Assembly: GCF_036568125.1 (NCBI RefSeq)
Contig: NZ_DATCTF010000010.1
Span: 124,001 to 188,000, forward strand
From: Magnetovibrio sp.
GTDB lineage: Bacteria; Pseudomonadota; Alphaproteobacteria; Rhodospirillales; Magnetovibrionaceae
DNA length: 64,000 bases
Reading direction: 5' to 3'
How positions within the stretch are numbered: the stretch's first letter is position 1; each line of letters starts with the position of its first letter. A model generated the notes under the pieces. The model was given only the letters and a program-made list of their open reading frames with translations, had not been told where the DNA came from and ran no database searches. Shown piece after piece: positions 56,746 through 64,000 of this stretch. Both the position numbers and the translations under genes were made by a program.

Positions 56746-59700
56746 ATGACAGATCAAAACAAACAGACCACGGAAAGCGCACCCGGCGGCCGTCACGGTT
56801 TAGGCATTGCGGGTGCGATGGCGAAGGAGTTCATCCATTCGCCCCTGTCGGTGCTGTTGCTGTTGGCGAGCCTCGCCATCGGCATCATGGGGCTGTTGTT
56901 CACGCCCCGCCAAGAAGACCCGCAAATTTCCGTGCCCATGGTGGACGTGTTCTTCAGCTATCCCGGTGCGTCGGCCGAACAGGTTTCAAGCCTTGCGATC
57001 GACCCGTTGGAACGCTTGATGAGCGAAATCCCCGGTGTCAAACACGTCTATTCTGTGTCGCGCCACGGCGGCGGCATGGTGACGGTGCAGTTCATCGTCG
57101 GCGAAGTTTTGGAAACCTCGTTGGTCAAGCTGTACGACAAGCTGATGTCCAACCTAGACAAAATCCCCCCCGGCGTATCGCAGCCGCTGGTCAAACCCAA
57201 GGGCGTCGACGACGTTCCGGTGGTGACGCTGACCTTGTGGTCGCATGACGTGGATGACGCCGCGTTGCGCCTGGTGGCGTTGGACGTGATGCAGCGTCTC
57301 AAAGAGGTGCCCAACACCTCGCAAAGCTACATCGTCGGTGGGCGCGCCGAAGAATTGCGCGTCGAAGTGTTCCCCGAACGATTGGCCGGATACGGCATCA
57401 GCGTCGGCCAGTTGGCCAAAACAATCACCAGCGCCAACTCCGAGATGGAAGCGGGCCAAGTGGAATCATCCGGCTCCAACCTGCAAATCTTCACCGGTTC
57501 GTTCCTCACCAAACCGGAAGACGTCGAGCGCTTGATCGTCGGCGTTCACAATGGCAGCCCGGTTTATGTGCGCGATGTGGCGTTGGTCAGCCAAGCCCCG
57601 CAAGTGGCGGAAAACTTGGTGCAGTATTTCACCGGCCCGGCCTATTCGGACGGCGACCTGTTGGCCCCGGTCGGCGCGCCGGCGGTGACCATCGCGGTGG
57701 CGAAAAAGGTCGGCACCAACGGTGTCACGGTGGCCGAGGGCGTGCTCAATCAGGTTGAGTATCTCAAAGGCCGCATCATACCCGACAACGTCGAAGTGTC
57801 GGTGACGCGCAACTACGGCAAGACCGCCAACGACAAGGTCAACGAACTGATCTTCAAACTGTTCGTCGCCACCGGCGCGGTGACGGTGTTGATCTGGATC
57901 TTCCTCGGCTTCCGCGCTGCTGTGGTGGTGTTGATCGTCATCCCGGTGGTGATCTTGGTGACTGTGTTTGCGGCCTGGATCATGGGCTTCACCATTGATC
58001 GGGTGAGCTTGTTCGCGTTGATTTTCTCGATCGGTATTTTGGTCGATGACGCCATCGTTGTGATCGAAAACATCTATCGCCATTGGCTGCTGAAGGGCGA
58101 GGTCGACACCGACATCTCGGTCGAAGCCGTGGCCGAAGTCGGTAACCCGACCATCTTGGCGACCTTCACCGTGATCGCGGCGCTGATGCCGATGGGTTTC
58201 GTGTCCGGCATGATGGGCCCGTATATGGCGCCGATCCCGGCGCTGGGTTCGGTGGCGATGATCTTCTCGCTGTTCGCGGCGTTCATCTTCACGCCGTGGT
58301 TGGCGATGCGCATCCGTCCGACCATGTCTTCGCTGCAAAAAGCGCATAAGAAAGAAGAAAATCAGCAGAAGTGGCTGGATGGTTTCTTCCGCCGCATGCT
58401 CAATCCGTTGATCGAGAGCAAGGTCAAATACCGCATCTTTCGTCTTTCCATGTTGGGTATTCTGTTTGCGTGTTTCGCGCTGTTCTACACCACCTCGGTG
58501 ACGGTGAAGATGCTGCCGTTGGACAACAAGCCCGAATTCAACGTGGTCGTGAACATGCCCGAAGGCACCGCGTTGCCGGTAACCGCCAACGTCGTTCAGG
58601 CGTTGACCGACCAACTGTTGACGTTGCCGGAAGTGACCGCTGTTCAGACCTATGCGGGCACCGCCTCGCCGTTCAACTTCAACGGCTTGGTGCGCCATTA
58701 TTATCTGCGCCAAGACGCATGGCAGGCCGACATTCAAGTCCAGTTGCTGGAAAAGGGCGATCGCGATCGCAGCTCTCATGAACTGGCCGTGGCCGCGCGC
58801 GAAATGCTGACGCCGATGGCCAAGGAAATGGGTGCGAAAATCCAAGTTGTCGAAATGCCGCCCGGGCCGCCGGTGCTGCAGACCTTGGTGGCCGAAGTCT
58901 ATGGTCCCGACGCCGCCACCCGTCGTCAGGTGGCGCAAGATTTGACCGAAGTGTTCGCCAAGGCGGGCAACGTGGTCGACGAAGACAACTTCATTCAAGA
59001 TCCTTACGAGGCTTGGCATTTCGTGGTCGATCGCGAAAAGGCCGTGCGTCGCGGGGTGTCGGTCGAAGACATCAACGCGCAGCTTGAAATGGTCATGGGC
59101 CGCTACAAACTTGGCGACGTGAAAATCGGCAATATCTTGGAACCGCGCTACATCGTGATGCAAATCCCCATCGCGTTGCGCGACCAGTTCTCGCGCTTGG
59201 GCCAATTGCCGGTACCGTCTTCGACGGGCAAGATGATTCCGCTGTCTGAATTGGGTCGTTTCGAGCGTGTGGCGCAAGATCAGTTGATCTTCCACAAGGA
59301 TCTGCGCCCGGTCGAATTCGTCACCGGTGAGGTTGCGGGGCGTCTGGCCGCGCCGATCTATGGCATGTTCGCGGTCGAAGACCTGCTCGCCGACTACACC
59401 ACCCCCGACGGCGTAAAGCTGGAATCGCATTATCTCTCGCCGCCGGCCGACAGCTTCACCAGCGCGTTCGAATGGACCGGCGAGTGGACGGTGACCTACG
59501 AAACCTTCCGCGACATGGGTCTGGCCTTCGGCGTGGCGCTGATCTTGATCTACATGCTGGTGATGTGGGAGTTCGGCAATTTCAAACTGCCCGCCATCAT
59601 CATGGCGCCCATTCCGCTGACGTTGATCGGCATCATTCCCGGTCACTGGCTGTTCGGCGCGGAATTTACCGCGACCTCGATGATCGGCTTCATCGCGCTG

Positions 59701-60942
59701 GCGGGTATCATCGTGCGCAACTCGATCTTGCTGGCGGACTTCTCCAAACGCGCGGTCGAAAACGGCATGCCCGTGCGCGAAGCCGTGATCGAAGCCTGCC
59801 GGGCGCGTACCCGGCCGATCATGATTACCGCGTTGGCCCTGGTGGCCGGTTCAAGCGTGATTTTGTCCGATCCGATTTTCCAAGGCATGGCAATCTCGCT
59901 GATGTTCGGCGTGATGGTTTCGACCCTGTTGACGTTGGTGGTGATCCCGTTGAAATGCGCCACCATCGATCCGAAAAAGGTCTATGGCTGCGCGACCGGC
60001 GCGGAGGTTTTCAATGCCTCTCTCACCGGAACGCCGGTTGCTTGTGTGACGGATGCAGGCATTTCGTTGGATCCGTCCAGCGCGGAACAATCGGACGGGG
60101 GCAAAAGCAAAATCCGCTTGTTGTGGGTGATCCCGGCGATGATCGGTATCTTTGCCTGGACCGCCATTGTGACCTTCGCCGATTGGGTCAAGCGTTGGGG
60201 GTGGGTGCAGAAGTTGCTGCCGGTGTTGGCGATGGTGGGGTATGCCCTGCGCGCAATGCCGTACTTCGTGATGTTGTTCGTCAAGGACACGTATACCCGT
60301 TGGCGTGAAAACCGTGCGCACAAACCGGAACCAACGCCTGCTCCTGCTCCGGCACCCACGCCAGCCCCGACGTCAGCACCGGTTGCTCCCGCAGCGCCTG
60401 TGGCAACACCAACGCCGGCAGCAGCATCGCCATCGCCATCGCAATCGGATGCGAAGCCGCAAGCCAAGCCGGAACCCAAAGTAGAGCAAAAAGTCGAGCC
60501 GAAAGCGGAAGCTGTCGTCGAGGTCGCGCCTCAAACGAAGACGGCCACCGCGAAAAAAGCCCCGAGCAAAAAGGCTCCAGCCCAAAAAGCTCCGGCTAAA
60601 AAAGTTCCGGCGACGAAGGCTCCTGCGAAGAAGACTGCAGCGGATAAGGCTCCGGTCAAAAAAGCAGTGGCGAAGAAAGCGCCTACCACGAAGCTGGACG
60701 CGCAACCCAAGCCTAAGCCCGAAGCGAAACCGGAAACCAAAACGGAAGCGAAAGTCGAACCGCAAACCCAGGCACCGGTCGAAAAACCGCCTGCGAAACC
60801 CGCGCGGTCCCAGTCGGCGGCGAAAGCCAAGGCGCGTCCCAAGGCCAAACGGCGGGGCATTCGACTGAAAGGCGTTCCCGAGAACGGTGCCAACGCCGAT
60901 CAGGCCAAGACCGGGGGCACGGATCAAGGGGACGACACATGA
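56746..60942 (+). CDS. RND-family efflux pump with long basic C-terminal tail
   Basis: The pump is 1398 residues, about 330 more than usual. The standard core (12 TM helices and two large periplasmic loops) is visible from residue 25 to about 1070, with the proton-relay motif GILVDDAIVVIENI and the last core helices FGVMVSTLLTLVVIPL. Two further hydrophobic segments (LLWVIPAMIGIFAWTAIVTF and VLAMVGYALRAMPYFVMLF) follow. From about residue 1192 a 200-residue Pro/Ala/Lys tail contains repeated KKAP/AKKAP units similar to histone H1-like proteins. With 14 TM segments the tail would be cytoplasmic. It probably exports a hydrophobic compound; the substrate class is unknown. Confidence 0.93.
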   Translation: MTDQNKQTTESAPGGRHGLGIAGAMAKEFIHSPLSVLLLLASLAIGIMGLLFTPRQEDPQISVPMVDVFFSYPGASAEQVSSLAIDPLERLMSEIPGVKHVYSVSRHGGGMVTVQFIVGEVLETSLVKLYDKLMSNLDKIPPGVSQPLVKPKGVDDVPVVTLTLWSHDVDDAALRLVALDVMQRLKEVPNTSQSYIVGGRAEELRVEVFPERLAGYGISVGQLAKTITSANSEMEAGQVESSGSNLQIFTGSFLTKPEDVERLIVGVHNGSPVYVRDVALVSQAPQVAENLVQYFTGPAYSDGDLLAPVGAPAVTIAVAKKVGTNGVTVAEGVLNQVEYLKGRIIPDNVEVSVTRNYGKTANDKVNELIFKLFVATGAVTVLIWIFLGFRAAVVVLIVIPVVILVTVFAAWIMGFTIDRVSLFALIFSIGILVDDAIVVIENIYRHWLLKGEVDTDISVEAVAEVGNPTILATFTVIAALMPMGFVSGMMGPYMAPIPALGSVAMIFSLFAAFIFTPWLAMRIRPTMSSLQKAHKKEENQQKWLDGFFRRMLNPLIESKVKYRIFRLSMLGILFACFALFYTTSVTVKMLPLDNKPEFNVVVNMPEGTALPVTANVVQALTDQLLTLPEVTAVQTYAGTASPFNFNGLVRHYYLRQDAWQADIQVQLLEKGDRDRSSHELAVAAREMLTPMAKEMGAKIQVVEMPPGPPVLQTLVAEVYGPDAATRRQVAQDLTEVFAKAGNVVDEDNFIQDPYEAWHFVVDREKAVRRGVSVEDINAQLEMVMGRYKLGDVKIGNILEPRYIVMQIPIALRDQFSRLGQLPVPSSTGKMIPLSELGRFERVAQDQLIFHKDLRPVEFVTGEVAGRLAAPIYGMFAVEDLLADYTTPDGVKLESHYLSPPADSFTSAFEWTGEWTVTYETFRDMGLAFGVALILIYMLVMWEFGNFKLPAIIMAPIPLTLIGIIPGHWLFGAEFTATSMIGFIALAGIIVRNSILLADFSKRAVENGMPVREAVIEACRARTRPIMITALALVAGSSVILSDPIFQGMAISLMFGVMVSTLLTLVVIPLKCATIDPKKVYGCATGAEVFNASLTGTPVACVTDAGISLDPSSAEQSDGGKSKIRLLWVIPAMIGIFAWTAIVTFADWVKRWGWVQKLLPVLAMVGYALRAMPYFVMLFVKDTYTRWRENRAHKPEPTPAPAPAPTPAPTSAPVAPAAPVATPTPAAASPSPSQSDAKPQAKPEPKVEQKVEPKAEAVVEVAPQTKTATAKKAPSKKAPAQKAPAKKVPATKAPAKKTAADKAPVKKAVAKKAPTTKLDAQPKPKPEAKPETKTEAKVEPQTQAPVEKPPAKPARSQSAAKAKARPKAKRRGIRLKGVPENGANADQAKTGGTDQGDDT

Positions 60943-60971
60943 CCTATGAGAGCAAGGAAAGGAATTGGATC

Positions 60972-62000
60972 ATGCACACGAAGCTGATGGTTGGTGTGAT
61001 GATGCTAGCGTTTCCCTCAGGTGCGCTGGCAGCGGATGCGACGACGCCTGCGGCTCAGGCGTCCAACAGCGGTGTTTCCCAGACGGCGGAACAGGCAGCA
61101 GCCTCTCTTCCTCCGGCCCCGCAAGGTCCGTTTTTCTCCCGTCGCGTGGCTCAAAACCAGGGTGGTTTCCCGCCGATGGGTTTTGATCCGATGAGCAATG
61201 ACGTTTTGCCAAGCGAAGACTCCGCCGTGGCGCAGAATACGATGCCGCCGCCGGGGCCCGGCATGATGCCGCCGCGTCCGGGTAATGCCTTTGGCAACAA
61301 CCTGGGCAACGGCACCGAAGTTCAAGTGGAGGTCCGTGGACGCATCGGCTTGGCCGGACGTGGCGCTGGTAATGGCGGAAATGGCTTCGGCAACAATGGC
61401 TTTGGCAATTTCATGCGCGGTATGCCGTACGGAATGCCTTACAGCCAAGGCTATGGTGCTCCTTACGGGACGCCCTTCAATCACGCGGGCACAATGGGGC
61501 AGTACGCACCGGAACCGGCTCAGCAGGCGGCTCCCGGCGCGAGCGATGCTCCGGCCCCCGCGTCGGATCAAAACCCGGCGCAAAATACCGGCCAATATCC
61601 GTGGAACCCAGGCGCTATGGCCCCAGGTGGCATGGCCCCAGGTGGCATGGCAATGCCGAACCCCGGCGGGTTCTTTGCACAGCCGCAGCAAGCACCGGGT
61701 GGCAATACGAGCCCACCCCAACCGCCTGAAGAACCGCAGTGGGTCAAGGACAGCCGCGCCGAGGCGGATAAGCTTCGCGAGCAAACTCAGCAGCGAATGG
61801 CCGAAATGCAGAAGAACAATCCATACGCTCAACCGTACCAGCCATACGGCCAGGGTGCGTATGGCCAAGGTTATGGCGCGCCGTACGGTGCCCCCTATGG
61901 AACCCCGTATGGAAACCCCTACGGCGGGCCTTATGGGCAACCGTTCGCGCAGCCTTATGGATACGCTCCGCAACCGCAAGCCAGCGATCCGACGAAATGA
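60972..62000 (+). CDS. secreted low-complexity PYG-repeat protein
   Basis: A 342-residue protein has a signal peptide (MLAFPSGALAA) and a mature part rich in Pro, Gly, Met, Gln and Tyr. The centre has EVQVEVRGRIGLAGRGAGNGG, which resembles the SGRG segment of the sulfur-globule-type protein encoded downstream, and the end carries repeated GAPYG/GTPYG/GNPYG units. A charged patch (RAEADKLREQTQQRMAEMQ) separates two repeat blocks. The ATG at 60972 follows AAGGAAAGGA. The longer frame starts inside the pump's stop codon. It belongs to the pump operon. Confidence 0.75.
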   Translation: MHTKLMVGVMMLAFPSGALAADATTPAAQASNSGVSQTAEQAAASLPPAPQGPFFSRRVAQNQGGFPPMGFDPMSNDVLPSEDSAVAQNTMPPPGPGMMPPRPGNAFGNNLGNGTEVQVEVRGRIGLAGRGAGNGGNGFGNNGFGNFMRGMPYGMPYSQGYGAPYGTPFNHAGTMGQYAPEPAQQAAPGASDAPAPASDQNPAQNTGQYPWNPGAMAPGGMAPGGMAMPNPGGFFAQPQQAPGGNTSPPQPPEEPQWVKDSRAEADKLREQTQQRMAEMQKNNPYAQPYQPYGQGAYGQGYGAPYGAPYGTPYGNPYGGPYGQPFAQPYGYAPQPQASDPTK

Positions 62001-62030
62001 GATTGAACAAAGCGAGGGAGCTTTAGACAG

Positions 62031-62528
62031 ATGAGTAACCGTTTGGCACTGATGGGAATATTGATCGCGGGGTTGTTCACCGCGAGCCCGTCCGTGGCGG
62101 CGGCGCAAAATCCATGGCGCGCCGACCCTCAAGCCAGTGGTCAGTACATGCCTAAACCCAGTGTGCAGGCACAGGTCCCCAAACAGGCACCTCAGCCCAA
62201 ATATGCACCCTTGGACGGCAGGATCGACAACACGGCAAGCGGTTATCCCGGTTATCCGGCCGGGGGCAATGTCGTCAATGGCTTGGCCTACGGTGGTGTG
62301 CCGTATCAAGGCGCATTGGCGTATCCCGGCACCGGTTATGCGGGACTAGGTTATCCCAGCGCTGGTTATCCCAGCGTCGGCTATCCCGGGGTCGGTTATC
62401 CGGGGCTGGGTTATTCCGGTCTGGGATACCCCGGTATAGGTGTTCCCGGTCTGGGATTGGGAAGTTACCCCTACAACAGTTGGGGCAATGGTTTTGGCGG
62501 TCCGATGTCGTGGATGCCGTTTTGGTAA
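62031..62528 (+). CDS. secreted GYP-repeat protein
   Basis: The 165-residue protein has a signal peptide (ILIAGLFTASPSVAAA) and a C-terminal half made of about 10 five-residue GYPxx units (GYPSAGYPSVGYPGVGYPGLG). It ends with WGNGFGGPMSWMPFW. Its Pro/Tyr/Gly composition is like the two neighbouring proteins, so a shared envelope or matrix role is likely. It follows the preceding gene by 30 bases. Hairpins downstream suggest that the operon ends or is processed here. Confidence 0.75.
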   Translation: MSNRLALMGILIAGLFTASPSVAAAQNPWRADPQASGQYMPKPSVQAQVPKQAPQPKYAPLDGRIDNTASGYPGYPAGGNVVNGLAYGGVPYQGALAYPGTGYAGLGYPSAGYPSVGYPGVGYPGLGYSGLGYPGIGVPGLGLGSYPYNSWGNGFGGPMSWMPFW

Positions 62529-62555
62529 AAAGGCATCTGTTCGGGCCAAAAAATG

Positions 62556-62620
62556 TCGGGTCGTAGACCCGAATAAGTAAACGGGCAATCGCCCGGTTGA
62601 GTTTACGGGTTTTTTACCCG
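62556..62620 (+). terminator. cluster of three hairpins before the sulfur-globule-type gene
   Basis: TCGGGTC GTA GACCCGA (62556-62572), CGGGC AATC GCCCG (62582-62595, enclosed by GTAAAC/GTTTAC) and CGGGT TTTTT ACCCG (62606-62620) lie in close succession. The last has a T-rich loop. They may terminate the pump transcript or stabilise a processed mRNA for the next gene. Confidence 0.55.
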
Positions 62621-62701
62621 ATGCGGGTTTTGGAGCATCCCCTCTCCTGCATCCGTCTTCGAATTAGGGGGCTAAAAAGTAAAGCACAAGGAGTACTGGA
62701 T

Positions 62702-63124
62702 ATGAACGCGACCAAAATGATGAAAGTTCTGGCTGTTGCCGGTGTTGCTGTTGTTGGTTCCATGGCTGCAAGCGATGCAGCTGCTTGGGGCTGGGGCCCC
62801 TGGGGTAACAACGGCTGGGGCAACAACGGCTGGAACAACAACAACAACGGCTGGGGCAACGGTTGGGGCGATGGCTCCGGCGATTTCTCCATGAGCTTCA
62901 GCGGCCGTGGTAATGGCAACAGCAACATGTACAACGGCTACAACGGCTACAACGGCTGGAACGGCTACAACGGCTACGGCCCGTACGGCTACGGCGCACC
63001 TTACGGCTACGGCGCTCCTTATGGTGCTCCTTATGGTGCTCCTTACGGCGCACCCTATGGCGCACCCTATGGTGCACCGGGCGCACCGGCTGCACCGGCT
63101 GCACCGGCTGCTCCGGCCAACTAA
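62702..63124 (+). CDS. sulfur-globule-family-type protein
   Basis: The 140-residue protein has a signal peptide ([20 protein letters not shown]) and a mature part opening [32 protein letters not shown] follows, then Tyr/Asn/Gly repeats (NGYNGYNGW) and five GAPY repeats ending in PAAPAAPAN. The layout W/G-rich start, SGRG core, PYG tail is that of sulfur-globule envelope proteins of sulfur-oxidising bacteria. The ATG has an AAGGAG site. The long upstream frame from 62597 reads through the hairpins and lacks a ribosome-binding site. A role in enclosing periplasmic sulfur is inferred from the family. Confidence 0.72.
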   Translation: MNATKMMKVLAVAGVAVVGSMAASDAAAWGWGPWGNNGWGNNGWNNNNNGWGNGWGDGSGDFSMSFSGRGNGNSNMYNGYNGYNGWNGYNGYGPYGYGAPYGYGAPYGAPYGAPYGAPYGAPYGAPGAPAAPAAPAAPAN

Positions 63125-63252
63125 GGCCAATCGGTTGGATGGGAAGCACCGCCTTCGGGCGGGGCTTCCTAGCCACCACCGAGTGTAAGTTGTTTCAGAC
63201 CTTAAGATCCATTCGTTAAGAGCAATAACACGTTTCAGGAACGGACCTTGCT

Positions 63253-64000
63253 ATGCGCATTTCAATGACGATTTCAGCCGCAGTTCTCAGTGCCGCCGTT
63301 TTTGCGGGCGCAACAGGCGAGGCCGTCGCAGGTAGCAAAAAGCCTTTTTCCGCAACCGCAGTGCAGACCTTTAAGGATCAGCAGGTTCAAAGCGGCACTA
63401 TTTTCGTTGCTGGCGACGATACTCGTTTCGAATATGTCGAGCGCGGCCGGGAAATGGTCAAAATCATTCTGCCCGAGCAGAAGATCATGCGCATCCTGTT
63501 CCCCCAAGATAAACTCTATATGGAAATTCAGGCACCGGCGGATGCACCGACGCAGGTTGGCGGCGACACCAGCCCGTGTCCGCAAATCGACGGGCTTACG
63601 TGCAAAAAGATCGCCGATGCGAAATTCGGCGCGTTCGATGTCGAGCAGTGGCAACAGCACCATGCGCCGACCAACACCTCGTCGATGTTGTGGTGGGAAC
63701 CGCAGCGCAACATGATCGTGCGCCAGGAATTTCCCGACGGTCGGATCATGCAGTTGACCATGTCCGGGAACGTCGATTTCGAAGGCCGTCAGGTGGAGCG
63801 TTGGGACATGTCCCTTGCCGACCCCAGCGGCAAGGTTACCACCGCCTATCAACTGGTGGATACGGACATCGGCATCATCGTCAAGGAAGAAAACCCGGCC
63901 ATGGGCCTATCGCGTGAACTGCGCGGCCTGAAGATTTCGGCCAGCGCCGCCGGATGGTTCGATGTGCCGGCCGGTTATCAGCGCATCGAAGCGCCGAAAA
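63253..64000 (+). CDS. LolA-like exported protein, N-terminal part (cut by window edge)
   Basis: At least 249 residues are visible, open at the right edge. A signal peptide (ISMTISAAVLSAAVFAGATGEAVA) is followed by a beta-rich domain (FKDQQVQSGTIFVAGDDTRFEYVERG ... MVKIILPEQKIMRIL) with the half-barrel pattern of lipoprotein-carrier-type LolA/LolB folds. Two Cys residues are close together (CPQIDGLTC), probably a disulfide. It follows the sulfur-globule-type gene by 128 bases on the same strand. It could carry lipids or lipoproteins for the locus. The family call is by fold pattern only. Confidence 0.6.
   Translation, partial: MRISMTISAAVLSAAVFAGATGEAVAGSKKPFSATAVQTFKDQQVQSGTIFVAGDDTRFEYVERGREMVKIILPEQKIMRILFPQDKLYMEIQAPADAPTQVGGDTSPCPQIDGLTCKKIADAKFGAFDVEQWQQHHAPTNTSSMLWWEPQRNMIVRQEFPDGRIMQLTMSGNVDFEGRQVERWDMSLADPSGKVTTAYQLVDTDIGIIVKEENPAMGLSRELRGLKISASAAGWFDVPAGYQRIEAPK

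Noticed and set aside
57466-59646. A 726-codon open frame antisense to the RND pump gene
   Set aside because: His/Arg/Gln/Asp-rich shadow frame; the pump on the plus strand is unmistakable.
60972-63124. Short tandem DNA repeats resembling a CRISPR array
   Set aside because: The repeats are in-frame codons for GAPYG/GYP units, vary by codon, have no unique spacers, and no cas genes are present.

Overview
The window reads as chromosomal DNA from a high-GC alphaproteobacterium, most likely Rhodospirillales-like. Supporting signs are an IlvB with the alphaproteobacterial GEAS thiamine-diphosphate motif, a leuA gene behind a Leu-codon leader peptide, an ECF41 sigma factor, a group 3b NiFe hydrogenase, sigma-54 promoters and a sulfur-globule-type protein. 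The last suggests a sulfur-oxidising or magnetotactic relative, but that is inference. No magnetosome genes are present.

1-20 kb is mostly housekeeping. It holds serB (cut by the window edge) back to back with miaA, then ilvB-ilvH-ilvC, an ECF41 module with its own recognisable promoter, a Tat-exported flavoprotein, a fused antitoxin-toxin gene, a PilJ-type histidine kinase, leuA with its leader, the rod-shape set mreB / mreC-mreD-mrdA-rodA, and a hemerythrin-like protein.

20.1-28.5 kb looks like an integrated element in a tRNA-Lys(CTT) gene. A large serine recombinase, whose last codons are read from the antisense strand of the tRNA, follows two small ORFs, a Rep_trans/MobT-like initiator and a MerR-like regulator. 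Next comes a strongly structured non-coding region, then an O-acetylation cargo operon (MBOAT, SGNH protein, duplicated jelly-roll protein). A degenerate copy of the tRNA 3' end followed by a tRNA-style terminator at 28457-28504 may be the right end.

28.7-38.3 kb holds a sigma-54-driven 49-residue protein, a sensor kinase with an ABC_sub_bind-type sensor, and a co-directional cluster: small secreted protein, WD40-caspase, CHASE2 adenylate cyclase, FecR-like protein and a NavAb-type sodium channel. This is one of the two most unusual loci. 38.4-50.8 kb carries tex, a complete hyh-type group 3b hydrogenase operon with an inserted cyclic-nucleotide-binding protein, an Uup-type ABC-F ATPase, a DMT transporter, another sigma-54-driven small protein and a U32 peptidase-family protein.

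50.8-64 kb starts with two paralogous membrane coiled-coil proteins and a degenerate EAL protein, then a secreted phospholipase A2-like enzyme. A sigma-54 activator is divergent from an SCP2-adaptor-RND operon that continues into low-complexity PYG/GYP-repeat secreted proteins, a sulfur-globule-type protein and a LolA-like protein running off the window. The control region between activator and operon has a palindromic activator site, a consensus IHF site and a consensus -24/-12 promoter.
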